DNA from: Clostridiales bacterium
Lineage (GTDB): Bacteria > Bacillota > Clostridia > Saccharofermentanales > Saccharofermentanaceae
Reading direction: 5' to 3'
DNA length: 51,144 nucleotides
Assembly: GCA_017552455.1 (NCBI GenBank)
Contig: JAFZPX010000024.1
Location: 1-51,144, forward strand
The notes under the pieces are model-generated. The model was not told the DNA's origin, did no database searches, and saw nothing but the letters and a program-made list of their open reading frames with translations. Below are positions 10,349 to 19,734 of this stretch, one piece after another (within the stretch, counting starts at the first letter, position 1; every line of letters starts with the position of its first letter). The position numbers and the translations under genes were made by a program.

Positions 10349-11278
10349 TTACAGGTTATTAACCTGGTTCGCGCCGTTGATGATCTCCGTCAGCTCATTA
10401 GTTATCTTCGCCTGTCTGGCGCGGTTAAACTTAAGCCGCAGAGTCTTCATCATATCCTCGGCACTGTTTGTTGCATTATCCATAGCGGCAAATCGCGCTG
10501 TCTGCTCGCACGCATATGCCTGCGTCATCGTTCCGTATACCATCGCATTGAGATACGAATCCATAAGGAATCCGAAGACTTCATTAACGTCAGGATAATA
10601 AGTGATCTCGTGCTCTTCAGGCTTCTCGGCCTTACCATAAAAAGATCTGACTGCATCTATCGACTTAAAGTCAACCGGCGCGAGTCTAATTACCTCGACG
10701 TTCATATTAAGTGCAGACTCAAGTTGTGTATAAACAAGATACACAAGGTCGTACTCACCGATGAGAAACTTCTGCTTGATGATAGAGACCACGCTCTGAG
10801 CCTGATAGTAAGTAGGCTCTTCGATCGGATACGAGAACGAAGGATCGACATTATAACCCATGTGCGCGAGTCTCTCCCTTACCACTTTACCGAAGACATA
10901 CATCTTATAGTCAGTGGTAATGCCTTTACGGGAATTCTCGAGGATCTTACCCTGAACATGTTCCTCACAAGCCTTAACAACATTATTGTTATAAGCTCCT
11001 GCAAGGCCCTGGTCTCCGCAAAGAACGAAGTAAGCTATCTTCCATGTCTGACCTGAAACCTTCTGTTCAAGCGTAAAGAAAGGATTATCGATGGCATTCT
11101 TGTTAAAACGGACATCGCTCATCGTCTCAAGACAATTCTTTACAAAAGGATTCAGGGTATCCAAAAGAGCAATGGAACGGCGCTTCTTGGCGGCACTTAC
11201 AAGCTGCATCGCACCGGTCATCTGCGCTATTCCCTGAACGCTCTTTATCCTTTTCTTTACGTCGTTAAGAGTCTCCAT
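10349..11278 (-). CDS. atpG: F1Fo ATP synthase gamma subunit
   Basis: Gamma is the rotating central shaft of F1. The N-terminus (LNDVKKRIKSVQGIAQMTGA) and C-terminus (MDNATNSAEDMMKTLRLKFN, ARQAKITNELTEIINGA) are the conserved helices that form the coiled coil. At 309 residues it is a little longer than the usual ~285-290, with the extra in the Rossmann-like middle. Its start overlaps the stop of the preceding delta/alpha fusion by one base, implying coupled translation. Confidence 0.96.
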   Translation of the reverse strand: METLNDVKKRIKSVQGIAQMTGAMQLVSAAKKRRSIALLDTLNPFVKNCLETMSDVRFNKNAIDNPFFTLEQKVSGQTWKIAYFVLCGDQGLAGAYNNNVVKACEEHVQGKILENSRKGITTDYKMYVFGKVVRERLAHMGYNVDPSFSYPIEEPTYYQAQSVVSIIKQKFLIGEYDLVYLVYTQLESALNMNVEVIRLAPVDFKSIDAVRSFYGKAEKPEEHEITYYPDVNEVFGFLMDSYLNAMVYGTMTQAYACEQTARFAAMDNATNSAEDMMKTLRLKFNRARQAKITNELTEIINGANQVNNL

Positions 11279-13167
11279 CAGTCTTCTTCTTTGTACTCAG
11301 GATGATCGTAGATAAAGTCTTCCTTGAACTGCTTCTCATACTCATCGATCTTAGCCACAGTCGCATCTTCGAACTTGCCCTCAGAACTGATATCCATCAG
11401 GATATCCTGTCTTGCAAGTCTGATCTGATCCATGAAAGCATCCAGATACTCGCGGATATCTTCCTTGGCAAGGAACGTCAGCTTATCAGAAGTAGCAAGA
11501 TAGAGCATAATAACCTGCTCCTCCATAGACAGAGGTGCATACTGCTCCTGCTTAAGAACCTCGTTAAGGACAATGCCTCGCTTTAACTGCAGCTGCGTGT
11601 TCTCATCGAGGTCAGCACCAAACTGCGCGAAAGATGCCATTTCGCGTGCCTGTGCGAGCGCGATACGTACAGGTCCTCCGACTTTCTTCGTAGCCTTCGT
11701 CTGTGCAGCACCGCCTACACGGGATACAGACAGGCCTACGTTGATAGCAGGACGCTGACCCGAGAAGAAAAGCTCAGGCGACAGATAGATCTGACCGTCG
11801 GTAATGGAGATAACGTTCGTCGGAATATATGCCGAGATATCGTCTCCTAAAGTCTCAATGATAGGCAGTGCCGTCATTGAGCCGCCGCCCTTCTCAGCAG
11901 AAAGTTTGGATGCTCTCTCGAGAAGTCTTGAATGCAGATAGAAAACGTCACCGGGATAAGCTTCTCTTCCCGGAGGTCTTCTAAGAAGCAGCGAGATTGC
12001 TCTGTATGCCTGCGCATGCTTACTTAAGTCATCATAGATGATAAGTACATCCTTACCGTCATACATGAACTCTTCACCCATAGCACAGCCTGAGAAAGGA
12101 GCAATGTACTGAAGTGATGCAGAATCTGAAGCGCCGGCTGCGACTATGATCGTATAGTCAAGAGCGCCATGCTTATCAAGTGTGTTAACTGTATTAACGA
12201 TCGTACTCATCTTCTGTCCGATCGCTACATAGATACAGATAGTATCCTTACCCTTCTGGTTGATTATAGTATCAACAGCGATAGCAGTCTTACCTGTCTG
12301 ACGGTCACCGATGATAAGCTCACGCTGACCTCTTCCGATAGGTGTCATCGCATCGATAGCTGTAATACCTGTCGCCATAGGCTTGTTAACAGGTGATCTG
12401 TCAACAATCGGCGGCGCAGGAGATTCGATAGGTCTTGTCTTTGTATATCTGATGATGCCCTTACCGTCGATAGGATGACCGAGAGGATCAACGACACGGC
12501 CGAGAAGACCTATGCCTACAGGAACGGAAACAGTCGTTCTCGTTCTCATACATACTGTGCCTTCAACAACGTTGTCTGCACCGGACAGGAGAACAACACC
12601 AACTGCTTCACGCTCAAGGTTCAAAGCAAGTCCGAAGCCGCCTGTAGTAAACGTTACGAGCTCTGAAAGCATGCAGTGCTCAAGGCCCGATACCATGGCA
12701 ACGCCGTCATTTACGCTTTGAACGATACCTACCTCTTCAATATTATCTACATTATCAAAAGCTGCCTCGATACGTTTCTGCAAAGCTTCACCTGTAAGCT
12801 TAGCGATCTCGGCACTGTCAAAGCTCGATGCAGGAGACTCTTCGAATCTGTCGATAGCCTTCTTGATATCTGTCTTAACCTTCTCAGGCGAGAACACGAT
12901 ATCTTCTTCAGCATCTGCTTCCTCGAGATTTCTTGAACGCTTAACAAAAGAACCGAGTCTTTGCAGCTGTCCCTTTACGCTGTAATCGTATCTTGTACCG
13001 CGTGCAAAGATAACAAAGCCTCCGATGAGTTCCTCATCGACTTCGAATGCCAGCTCGTAATTCTCGATCCCGTTCTTAAGAGCAAAAGTCTGCGCGATCT
13101 GGGAGATCTCGAGTTCGGTCATGTCACCGGCGGCGACAACCTTAAGTAATACCGGTTTACTGGCCAA
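11278..13167 (-). CDS. atpA: ATP synthase alpha subunit with fused delta C-terminal domain
   Basis: Residues from about 113 onward are a full alpha subunit: N-terminal barrel ([20 protein letters not shown]), P-loop [11 protein letters not shown] near 287-297, and [19 protein letters not shown]. The first ~75 residues are not alpha. They match the C-terminal domain of the delta subunit, with [20 protein letters not shown], the hallmark [10 protein letters not shown], and [12 protein letters not shown] linker of about 37 acidic and charged residues joins them. At 629 residues it is about 120 longer than normal alpha. No separate atpH lies between atpF and this gene, and no delta N-terminal domain is seen. 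The start is a TTG at 13167 with GAGGTGG upstream, inside the end of atpF (11-base overlap). Confidence 0.92.
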   Translation of the reverse strand: MASKPVLLKVVAAGDMTELEISQIAQTFALKNGIENYELAFEVDEELIGGFVIFARGTRYDYSVKGQLQRLGSFVKRSRNLEEADAEEDIVFSPEKVKTDIKKAIDRFEESPASSFDSAEIAKLTGEALQKRIEAAFDNVDNIEEVGIVQSVNDGVAMVSGLEHCMLSELVTFTTGGFGLALNLEREAVGVVLLSGADNVVEGTVCMRTRTTVSVPVGIGLLGRVVDPLGHPIDGKGIIRYTKTRPIESPAPPIVDRSPVNKPMATGITAIDAMTPIGRGQRELIIGDRQTGKTAIAVDTIINQKGKDTICIYVAIGQKMSTIVNTVNTLDKHGALDYTIIVAAGASDSASLQYIAPFSGCAMGEEFMYDGKDVLIIYDDLSKHAQAYRAISLLLRRPPGREAYPGDVFYLHSRLLERASKLSAEKGGGSMTALPIIETLGDDISAYIPTNVISITDGQIYLSPELFFSGQRPAINVGLSVSRVGGAAQTKATKKVGGPVRIALAQAREMASFAQFGADLDENTQLQLKRGIVLNEVLKQEQYAPLSMEEQVIMLYLATSDKLTFLAKEDIREYLDAFMDQIRLARQDILMDISSEGKFEDATVAKIDEYEKQFKEDFIYDHPEYKEED

Positions 13168-13735
13168 TGCTTTCCACCTCTTCTCCGATCAGATCCTCAG
13201 TATGCTTAACAGCAAGAGACTTGAGCTTATCGTGCTCAACGACATCGCCGATTACTCTTCCTGCAACCTCGACAGCAAGATCGGATATCTCATCCTTCAT
13301 CTGCTCGATCGAGACTTTCTTCATACGAAGAACTTCAGCCTGAGCTCTCTCAAGGATCTCATCAGCTTCTTCCTTGGCCTTCATCTTTATGATCTTAGCC
13401 TGGTCTTCAGCGTCAGCTCTCGCATCCTCAAGGATCTGCGAAGCCTCGGCACGCGCATCGTCAATAGCCTGCTTTGACTGCTCTGCATTAGCGGCAGCTT
13501 CAGCTTCTGACTTGGCGGCGTTCTCGACATTGGCATTTATCTGCTCTTCACGCTTCTTGATCACTCCCAGAATGGGCTTGAAAAGAACCAGCTTGAAGAA
13601 TATGAATACCAGAATGACATTAAATACCGTTAAGAGTATAGTCGCAGCGTAACCGCCCATCTGATCGGCGGAAAACAGCGAAGGCTCTTCCGTGGCACCC
13701 TCTGCCAACAGCATTATCGAATACATATTAATCAT
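13157..13735 (-). CDS. atpF: F1Fo ATP synthase b subunit
   Basis: Subunit b is the peripheral stalk that holds F1 against Fo. The 192-residue protein has one membrane span near residues 28-52 ([20 protein letters not shown]), then [14 protein letters not shown] and a long alanine-rich charged helix, as expected. The C-terminal ~55 residues ([16 protein letters not shown]) are normal for b. There is no delta-like extension, so this is not the b-delta fusion known from mycobacteria. It starts at 13735 after GGGAGA; a second ATG three codons later is possible. Confidence 0.94.
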   Translation of the reverse strand: MINMYSIMLLAEGATEEPSLFSADQMGGYAATILLTVFNVILVFIFFKLVLFKPILGVIKKREEQINANVENAAKSEAEAAANAEQSKQAIDDARAEASQILEDARADAEDQAKIIKMKAKEEADEILERAQAEVLRMKKVSIEQMKDEISDLAVEVAGRVIGDVVEHDKLKSLAVKHTEDLIGEEVESIGQ

Positions 13736-13751
13736 CGGTAATGATCTCCCG

Positions 13752-14033
13752 TTACTTTACAGTGAATATCAAAAGCAATGCTACAACGAGTGCATAGATA
13801 GCAAGTGACTCGATGAACGCGATACAGATAAGAAGCAACATCTGAATCTTGCCGAATACCTCAGGCTGTCTTGCACCTGCATCGAAAGCACGTGATGCAG
13901 CAATACCGATAGCAAGTGAAGCTCCGAGAGAACCCAATCCGATAGCAAGACCGGCTGCGAGCACAGCCATTGCTCTGGGTTCGATTGCCGTAGCAGTGTC
14001 AAGCATGGCACCTGCAAATGTAATAAGATCCAT
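13752..14033 (-). CDS. atpE: F1Fo ATP synthase c subunit (proteolipid ring)
   Basis: Subunit c forms the membrane rotor ring. The 93-residue hairpin has a glycine-rich first helix (AIGLGSLGASLAIGIAA), the RQPE loop at 55-58 and the ion-binding Glu75 in the second helix (IAFIESLAIYALVVALLL). Ser76 and Tyr80 match part of the sodium-binding pattern. The helix-1 glutamine of sodium rings is Ile42 here, and the Thr after ES is Leu77. On balance proton coupling is more likely, but this is inferred from a remembered alignment. Confidence 0.96.
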   Translation of the reverse strand: MDLITFAGAMLDTATAIEPRAMAVLAAGLAIGLGSLGASLAIGIAASRAFDAGARQPEVFGKIQMLLLICIAFIESLAIYALVVALLLIFTVK

Positions 14034-14048
14034 AATAAACCTCCGTTA

Positions 14049-14915
14049 TTACTCGACAGTCGCAGCTGCCGCTTCACCGGCTGCTGTTTCTGTTGAATTC
14101 TTTTTGTTTTTCTTTTCCTTCTTCTTTTTGACAAAGAGCTCAGGATGCTCCTGCATCTCGTGTCCTACCTCTATACTCTCTCCGATGTAATAGATAGTCA
14201 GATACGAGAAGATTGCTGCCTGAAGCATACCGTCGGCGATATCAAACCACATACCAAAGGCTGCGGGTACGATGATCGGGATAACAGTATGAAGGAATTC
14301 CATAAATACGAATGCGCCGAATACATTACCGAAGAGTCGCAGACACAGTGAAACAGGTCTTACGAGTATATCGATGATCTTAAACGGCAACATGAAACCC
14401 ATAGGATGAACGAGCATTTTTCCGAAACCCTTGAATCCTACAAATCTGATAGATACATAAATTACATATACGATAGCGCACAAAGCCATCGCTATAGGGA
14501 AACCGATATTCTTAGCCGGAGGTGCAACACCGAAGAATGAGATGGTGTTACATGCGGTGATCATGATGGCAAATGTTCCGATCATCGGTGCGATATGCCT
14601 GGCCTCTTCATCTCTCATTCCGAAGCTCTTGGCAACATCGACAACAATGCCTACGAGAAGCTCTACGAAGGTCTGCTTAGTATCAGGCTTGATCTTCGGC
14701 TTATGAGCCATTATCGCGAACAGGATGGCAAATATACCGACCGCTATCCATGTAACGATGACCGCGTCAGTCAGAACAACCTTAACGTCACCGATCACCA
14801 GGTAATGCTGAACCTGCAGTATTGCTTCGTTGATCTTCTCGCCGATATCCCCGATGGTGAAATGCTCTTTAAGGTGTTCAAGAAATGAAGCCCAGAATTC
14901 TGACAACCAATTCAT
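14049..14915 (-). CDS. atpB: F1Fo ATP synthase a subunit
   Basis: Subunit a provides the ion half-channels beside the c-ring. The 288-residue membrane protein has several hydrophobic spans and the essential arginine in RPVSLCLRLFGNVFGAFVF. The last ~40 residues are unusual: a lysine-rich run (KKKKEKKNKKN) followed by an Ala/Glu-rich end. That tail would lie outside the membrane core. It is the first synthase gene of the operon, 17 bases after upp. Confidence 0.95.
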   Translation of the reverse strand: MNWLSEFWASFLEHLKEHFTIGDIGEKINEAILQVQHYLVIGDVKVVLTDAVIVTWIAVGIFAILFAIMAHKPKIKPDTKQTFVELLVGIVVDVAKSFGMRDEEARHIAPMIGTFAIMITACNTISFFGVAPPAKNIGFPIAMALCAIVYVIYVSIRFVGFKGFGKMLVHPMGFMLPFKIIDILVRPVSLCLRLFGNVFGAFVFMEFLHTVIPIIVPAAFGMWFDIADGMLQAAIFSYLTIYYIGESIEVGHEMQEHPELFVKKKKEKKNKKNSTETAAGEAAAATVE

Positions 14916-14932
14916 TGATAATTACTTCTTTC

Positions 14933-15568
14933 TTAATTAGTTCCGAATATTCTATCACCGGCATCGCCCAGACCGGGAACGATGTAAGAGTGATCATTTA
15001 ATCTCTCATCCTTAGCCGCGCAGTAGATCTTTACGTCAGGATGATCCTTTGTAAGTCTCTCGATTCCTTCAGGAGCTGCAATGAGACACATGAACTTGAT
15101 GGAATCGATACCCTTCTCCTTGAGATAGCCGATAGCTGCAGATGCTGAACCGCCTGTGGCAAGCATCGGATCAAGGATGATAACTTCCCTCTCATTGATA
15201 TCTTCAGGAAGCTTGCAATAGTATGTATGAGGCTCGATGGTAACAGGATCTCTGTACAGACCTATATGACCAACCTTGACGTTAGGTATAAGCTTCACGA
15301 TTCCGTCTACCATTCCAAGTCCGGCACGAAGGATCGGGACGATGGCGATGGACTTACCGGAGAGCATCTTGCAGTGCGCAGTTGCTACAGGAGTATCAAT
15401 GTCGACATCCTCAACAGGCAGATCTTTTGTAACCTCGTAGGCCATGAGCATAGCGATCTCTTCAACAAGCTCACGGAACTCCTTGGTGCTCGTGTTCTTA
15501 TCACGAAGCAGCGCTACCTTATGCTGAATGAGCGGATGATCAAATACAAATACGTTGTCGTCTGCCAT
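14933..15568 (-). CDS. upp: Uracil phosphoribosyltransferase
   Basis: Upp salvages uracil by joining it to PRPP to form UMP. The protein contains [13 protein letters not shown] and the PRPP-binding loop [15 protein letters not shown]. The C-terminal uracil-binding region ([16 protein letters not shown]) is also standard. The ATG at 15568 gives 211 residues, close to the usual 209. An in-frame GTG nine bases upstream overlaps the likely ribosome site (GAGGTG), so the ATG is preferred. upp directly before the atp genes is a common Bacillota arrangement. Confidence 0.96.
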   Translation of the reverse strand: MADDNVFVFDHPLIQHKVALLRDKNTSTKEFRELVEEIAMLMAYEVTKDLPVEDVDIDTPVATAHCKMLSGKSIAIVPILRAGLGMVDGIVKLIPNVKVGHIGLYRDPVTIEPHTYYCKLPEDINEREVIILDPMLATGGSASAAIGYLKEKGIDSIKFMCLIAAPEGIERLTKDHPDVKIYCAAKDERLNDHSYIVPGLGDAGDRIFGTN

Positions 15569-15586
15569 CGTTTTCACCTCACGCTT

Positions 15587-16039
15587 TTATTTGAAATTCT
15601 TCTCTTCCGTCTGCTTCATCTGGCCTACTCTCTCAGCATGCCTTCCGCCTGCAAACTCCTCTTCGAAAAAGCAGTCTACCATCGCGAAAGCAATCTCGGG
15701 GCCTACTACTCTTGCGCCGAAAGCAAGTACATTCGCGTCGTTATGCTGACGGCACATTCTTGCCATGTACTCGTTATTGCAAAGAGCAGCTCTTATGCCC
15801 TTGTGCTTGTTACATACCATGGAGATGCCGATACCTGTTCCGCAGATAGCGATACCTCTGTCTGCCTTTCCTGAAAGAACATCCTCGGCAACCTTGTTAC
15901 CTGCATCAACATATGAGAAACGCTCTGTTGCAGATACAGCTCCTCCGTCGATTACCTCAAAGCCCTTGGACTCAAGGTGTGCGATAACAAGCTGTCTCAT
16001 GTCGTAGCCTGCGTGATCTGATGCAATTGAAACTATCAT
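15587..16039 (-). CDS. rpiB: Ribose-5-phosphate isomerase B
   Basis: RpiB interconverts ribose-5-phosphate and ribulose-5-phosphate in the pentose phosphate pathway. The 150-residue protein starts MIVSIASDHAGYDMR and has the catalytic-site loop ICGTGIGISMVCNK and GARVVG, all family signatures. Length is normal. Its start overlaps the proA stop by four bases, and upp follows within about 20 bases. Ribose phosphate feeds PRPP, the co-substrate of Upp next door. Confidence 0.95.
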   Translation of the reverse strand: MIVSIASDHAGYDMRQLVIAHLESKGFEVIDGGAVSATERFSYVDAGNKVAEDVLSGKADRGIAICGTGIGISMVCNKHKGIRAALCNNEYMARMCRQHNDANVLAFGARVVGPEIAFAMVDCFFEEEFAGGRHAERVGQMKQTEEKNFK

Positions 16040-17289
16040 ATGTCTCTCCTTATGTGCTTGAATTTCTTATCGCCTGAAGCGTAATCGGCAACAATGTGGC
16101 CGTCGCCGTAAAGCTTGTACTTATATGAGACCAGACCTTCGAGTCCTACAGGGCCTCTTGCATGAAGCTTACTTGTAGAGATACCGACCTCAGCGCCGAA
16201 GCCATATCTGAAACCGTCTGCAAATCTCGTGGAACAGTTAAGAAGAACGCTGCCGGAGTCAACCTTATTCATGAAGTACTCGGCTCTGTCCGTCTTCTCT
16301 GTAATGATCGCATCAGTATGACCTGAACCATACTTATTGATATGGTCGATAGCCTCATCGATGCTGCTTGTAAGCTTGATGGATACTTCATAATCAAGAT
16401 ACTCATGGTGCCAATCGGTAATCTCAGACTCGAGGTGGATCTTAACACCCTTATCCTCAAGAGCCGCGATGATCTTAGGCATCAGTGTAGTCTCCAAAGT
16501 CTTATCGATCAGGATAGTCTCTGTGGCATTGCACACTGATACATACTGAGTCTTGGCATCGACAACGACCTTCAAAGCCTTAGCTTCATCAGCGTATCTG
16601 TCGATATATGTATGACATACACCATCAGCATGTCCCATAACAGGGATCGTTGTGTTCTGCATGATGTACTGAACAAATGCATTAGAGCCTCTCGGAATGA
16701 TGAGGTCGATATAATCAGAAAGCGAGAGCATGGCATTTACTTCTTCACGGCTCTCAAGAAGATTGATCCAGCCTTCAGGCAGTCCGTTGCTAACAGAAGC
16801 ATCGCGAATCGTTTCGAAAAGAACACGATTAGTCATAGCTGCTTCTCTTCCGCCCTTAAGGAAAACTGCATTTCCGCTCTTAAGGCAGAGAGTCGCTATC
16901 TGAACAAGTGCGTCAGGACGTGACTCGAAGATAACTCCGATAACACCGATAGGACACGATACTCTATAAAGCTCGAGTCCGTCATCCAAAGTCGTATGAA
17001 GCTTGATCTTGCCGACCGGGTCTTCAAGATTCATCAGGCTTCTAATACCGTCTACTACGTCATTGAGCTTGTGGTCATCAAAGCGGAGTCTCTTAAGAAG
17101 CGGACCCTCAAGTCCTTCTGCTTCACTTCTGTCGAGATCCTGCTTATTAGCTTCGAAGATCTTTTCCTTGTTGTTAAGGAGTGCTTCAGCAACTGCTTCC
17201 AGTGCCTTCGTTTTGGTCTTATCGTCAAGAAGTGCTGTCATGAAAGACGCATTCTTAGACATCTGTGCTGTTGTTTTCAAATCAGACAT
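16036..17289 (-). CDS. proA: Gamma-glutamyl phosphate reductase
   Basis: ProA carries out the NADPH-dependent second step of proline synthesis from glutamate. The 417-residue protein has the expected PIGVIGVIFESRPDA, LKGGREAAMTN and IPRGSNAFV segments. The catalytic cysteine is in DGVCHTYID, and TRFADGFRYGFGAEVGIST follows near the C-terminus. proB, its usual neighbour, is not here. It is the first gene of the long operon that ends with the ATP synthase genes. AGAGGTGG precedes the ATG. Confidence 0.97.
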   Translation of the reverse strand: MSDLKTTAQMSKNASFMTALLDDKTKTKALEAVAEALLNNKEKIFEANKQDLDRSEAEGLEGPLLKRLRFDDHKLNDVVDGIRSLMNLEDPVGKIKLHTTLDDGLELYRVSCPIGVIGVIFESRPDALVQIATLCLKSGNAVFLKGGREAAMTNRVLFETIRDASVSNGLPEGWINLLESREEVNAMLSLSDYIDLIIPRGSNAFVQYIMQNTTIPVMGHADGVCHTYIDRYADEAKALKVVVDAKTQYVSVCNATETILIDKTLETTLMPKIIAALEDKGVKIHLESEITDWHHEYLDYEVSIKLTSSIDEAIDHINKYGSGHTDAIITEKTDRAEYFMNKVDSGSVLLNCSTRFADGFRYGFGAEVGISTSKLHARGPVGLEGLVSYKYKLYGDGHIVADYASGDKKFKHIRRDI

Positions 17290-17302
17290 AGGCCACCTCT
17301 TA

Positions 17303-17316
17303 AATCACATGTGATT
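17303..17316. promoter_or_regulatory. Perfect 14-base palindrome at the proA start site
   Basis: AATCACATGTGATT is a perfect inverted repeat. It covers part of the proA -10 box and the expected start point, a position where a bound repressor would block transcription. The regulator is unknown. Confidence 0.5.
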
Positions 17317-17342
17317 ATAACACTCATGTTACAAAGTATTAA
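17314..17342 (-). promoter_or_regulatory. Promoter of the proA-rpiB-upp-atp operon
   Basis: On the minus strand TTAATA (17342-17337) and a perfect TATAAT (17319-17314) are 17 bases apart. The start would be near 17307, leaving about 18 bases before the proA ATG, enough for the ribosome site. Confidence 0.6.
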
Positions 17343-17664
17343 GAAAAATATAGAGTGTAATTATGTCAAAGATATTTAATCAGATAAATTGAAAATCGGC
17401 GATTTTTGATTTTTTTCAAACAAAAAGTGTTCATAATGTTCATAACTCTGTCGATAACCTCAAAACAAGACTTTAGGAAGTTCATAACCCCTCAAGTCAA
17501 TGATTATGGTCTCTTTGGCGAATGTGTCCAAAAGATTGCCGAATTATGACAAACAGTTTACACAGAATGGAAGTGCCGTATTATGGGCTTTTAGGCGACT
17601 AAAGGCACATTGAACGTTTGTACGTGTCCACGAGAGAAATACACCGAAAAATCAAAAAAAGATA
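17343..17664. other. Non-coding gap between divergent proA and rRNA methyltransferase genes
   Basis: This AT-rich stretch of about 320 bases holds no gene I can support. It contains GTTCATAA repeats and a short AAAATC-GGC-GATTTT dyad near 17393-17407. I find no DnaA-box cluster, tRNA or riboswitch fold. Confidence 0.6.
17429..17487 (+). repeat. GTTCATAA repeats
   Basis: GTTCATAA occurs at 17429-17436, 17438-17445 and 17480-17487. The first two form a tandem of the 9-mer TGTTCATAA. Function is unknown. Confidence 0.45.
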
Positions 17665-17695
17665 TTGACACGTCGATTTTCGCATAGGGTATAAT
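17665..17695 (+). promoter_or_regulatory. Promoter giving a probable leaderless mRNA
   Basis: TTGACA (17665-17670) and TATAAT (17690-17695) are both perfect, with a rather long 19-base spacer. Only seven bases separate the -10 box from the ATG at 17703, so transcription should start at or next to the start codon. Confidence 0.7.
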
Positions 17696-17702
17696 TGCAC
17701 TT

Positions 17703-18899
17703 ATGAAAATCGTACTTACATGTCTTTTCGGACTCGAAAGCTGCGTGCGCGACGACCTGACTGCGATCGGCTACGAACGCTGTGATATCAATGTTTCTGA
17801 CGGTATGGTCGTGCTCAATGCAGACGACGATACATGGGAATCCGACGTAGCAAGAGTCAATATGTGGACAAGGCGCGCAGAACGCGTTCTTTTCGAAGTG
17901 GGGTCCTTCCCTGCAAGAGAGTTCTCTGAGCTTTTCGACGGGACGTGTGCGTTGCCCTGGTACGAATTCATCCCTGACGGCTACGCTTTCATCATCAACG
18001 GCTACTCAAGAAAGTCCAAGCTTTACGGCATAAGTGCCTGCCAGAGCCTTGTTAAGAAAGCTATTGTTAAGTCTTTGTGCCGCTCCAAAGGCCTTGGCGC
18101 TGACGGCATCATAGCTGAAGATGCAGCCAAGGGTGTTGTACGTGTACAGTTCGGTATAGTAAATGACAATGTTTCAGTAATGATAGACACTTCCGGCGAG
18201 GGACTTCACAAGAGAGGCTACAGACCGCTTACACACGAGGCTCCTATCAGGGAAACGCTTGCTTCGGGTATGATCACACTCGGAAGATACAGACCTTTCG
18301 GCGCGGAAGCCCTTGCAGATCCTTTCTGCGGTTCAGGTACGATACTTATCGAAGCTGCAATGATGGCATGTAATATCGCACCAGGTAAAAACAGATCATT
18401 TTCGTATGAAAACTTGCCTTATATAGGTGAATACGCGAAGAAGAAAGCTTACGAGGAAGCGCTTTCCCTTGAAGATTCTGAAGCTACTGATGACTGTTTC
18501 TTCTTTGGCTCCGACATCGACCCCAAAGCGATCGAGTCTTCCATAAGGAATGCAAAAGCAGCTGGCGTCGCGGATCACATCAAGTTCACCGTGGCTGACG
18601 CCGCTACAAGAACACCTTCCGCTTTCGAGAAGATAACGGGATTTTCCCGCACAATGGTAATCACGAACCCGCCTTACGGAGGCCGTCTTATGACCCCCGA
18701 GGAAGCAGCCGATATATATAAGATGATCTCTTCCCTGTACCTTACTTCACAGGGCTTCTGCCGTCCCGGTATGAGACTGTCTGTAATAACACCTGATGAT
18801 TCGTTCGAAGTTGCCACAGGACACAAAGCCGACAAGCGCGTTAAGCTTTATAACGGCAACATCAAGTGCCAGCTGAACAACTACTTTAAGCTTAAGTAA
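17703..18899 (+). CDS. THUMP-domain rRNA guanine-N2 methyltransferase (RlmL/YpsC-like)
   Basis: The protein is a class I SAM-dependent RNA methyltransferase, probably acting on 23S rRNA guanine N2. The 398-residue chain has an N-terminal ferredoxin-like/THUMP part (MKIVLTCLFGLESCVRDDL) and RGYRPLTHEAPIRETLASGM. SAM motif I is LADPFCGSGTILIEAA, an acidic FGSDIDPKAI follows, and the catalytic NPPYGGR is present. Length matches the single-domain YpsC-type family rather than fused E. coli RlmL. There is no Shine-Dalgarno sequence; the ATG sits seven bases after a perfect -10 box. Its 3' end overlaps the opposite-strand glycosylase gene by eight bases. Confidence 0.88.
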   Translation: MKIVLTCLFGLESCVRDDLTAIGYERCDINVSDGMVVLNADDDTWESDVARVNMWTRRAERVLFEVGSFPAREFSELFDGTCALPWYEFIPDGYAFIINGYSRKSKLYGISACQSLVKKAIVKSLCRSKGLGADGIIAEDAAKGVVRVQFGIVNDNVSVMIDTSGEGLHKRGYRPLTHEAPIRETLASGMITLGRYRPFGAEALADPFCGSGTILIEAAMMACNIAPGKNRSFSYENLPYIGEYAKKKAYEEALSLEDSEATDDCFFFGSDIDPKAIESSIRNAKAAGVADHIKFTVADAATRTPSAFEKITGFSRTMVITNPPYGGRLMTPEEAADIYKMISSLYLTSQGFCRPGMRLSVITPDDSFEVATGHKADKRVKLYNGNIKCQLNNYFKLK

Positions 18900-19734
18900 T
18901 CCCCTTGCGGATGTAGTAGAACATAAACTGCTGCAAGATACCCGCTGTCTCAGGATAGCGCTCCGCCTCGAAATGTCCGTTATAGTATCTGTCCTCTATC
19001 CTCTTTATCCATACGTCTATGGGGAACCTTCCCGTGCGGTGAAAGCCGAAGAGCATCGCGCAGTTGGCGACTTTAACTCCGACGCCGTGCATCGCCGTAA
19101 GAGCTTCATACAGCTTGTCGTCATCAAGCTTCTTCATCTGCTCCGGAACAAGCTTTCCACTCTCGAAATCTTTTACCGCAGACATTATGTATGCAGTCCT
19201 GTACCCTGCACCTATGCTGTTAAGCTCTTCCGCTGTCAGCTTTGATGTCTGCTTCACCGAGGGGAAAGCATAGTATTCGTTCTTTAACGGCTTCACGAAA
19301 GGTGCTTCCGGCTTAGTGGGCTTTATCTTCGTCCCCGCAAGGGCGGAAAGGCGGTCTACGCAGGTAGTTATGGAAGGTATGGATCTTCTTTGTGAGATTA
19401 TGTAAGAGATGATGGCCTCGAAGACATCCTGCTTGAGGATCCTGATTCCACCTCCAAACGACACTGCGGCATTAAGGAAATCATCGTCTTTATCAATGCT
19501 CTTGACCACGCTTACATAGTCAGTCCCAAGATCAAAGTAGTCGAACCAGATATCTTTGAATTCTTTCTCAGTGCAGGAGAAAGCGAAGTCATTATTGCCC
19601 AAAGATGCTATCTGAAGATACTTTCCGAATGCCACAAGCTCTGTATGCGCATCGTCGATTGTATGAATACGGAAAGCCTGACCGCTGTCAGCAATCTTAG
19701 CAGGATCAAAGAAGTCGATGTGTTCTGTGTGCAT
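18892..19734 (-). CDS. 8-oxoguanine DNA glycosylase, OGG1 type
   Basis: This enzyme removes oxidised guanine from DNA and nicks the strand. The 280-residue protein has the OGG1-family N-terminal domain (DSGQAFRIHT), IISYIISQRRSIPSI, and the helix-hairpin-helix/GPD motif MHGVGVKVANCAMLFGF. The Lys in GVGVKVAN is the expected nucleophile and the Asp in RFPIDVWIKR the partner acid. A longer frame exists, but the ATG at 19734 is preferred: it overlaps the corA stop as TAATG and begins where the family does. It converges with, and overlaps, the methyltransferase gene. Confidence 0.88.
   Translation of the reverse strand: MHTEHIDFFDPAKIADSGQAFRIHTIDDAHTELVAFGKYLQIASLGNNDFAFSCTEKEFKDIWFDYFDLGTDYVSVVKSIDKDDDFLNAAVSFGGGIRILKQDVFEAIISYIISQRRSIPSITTCVDRLSALAGTKIKPTKPEAPFVKPLKNEYYAFPSVKQTSKLTAEELNSIGAGYRTAYIMSAVKDFESGKLVPEQMKKLDDDKLYEALTAMHGVGVKVANCAMLFGFHRTGRFPIDVWIKRIEDRYYNGHFEAERYPETAGILQQFMFYYIRKGIT

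Noticed and set aside
13157..13735. b-delta fusion as in mycobacteria
   Set aside because: The b subunit ends normally at 192 residues; the delta-like part is on alpha.
13752..14033. Sodium-specific c-ring
   Set aside because: Ser76 and Tyr80 fit, but the helix-1 Gln and the Thr after ES are replaced by Ile42 and Leu77, so proton coupling is more likely. Not settled without an alignment.
17393..17416. Terminator-like AAAATC-GGC-GATTTT dyad with T run
   Set aside because: The stem is short and AT-rich, and no plus-strand gene ends before it.
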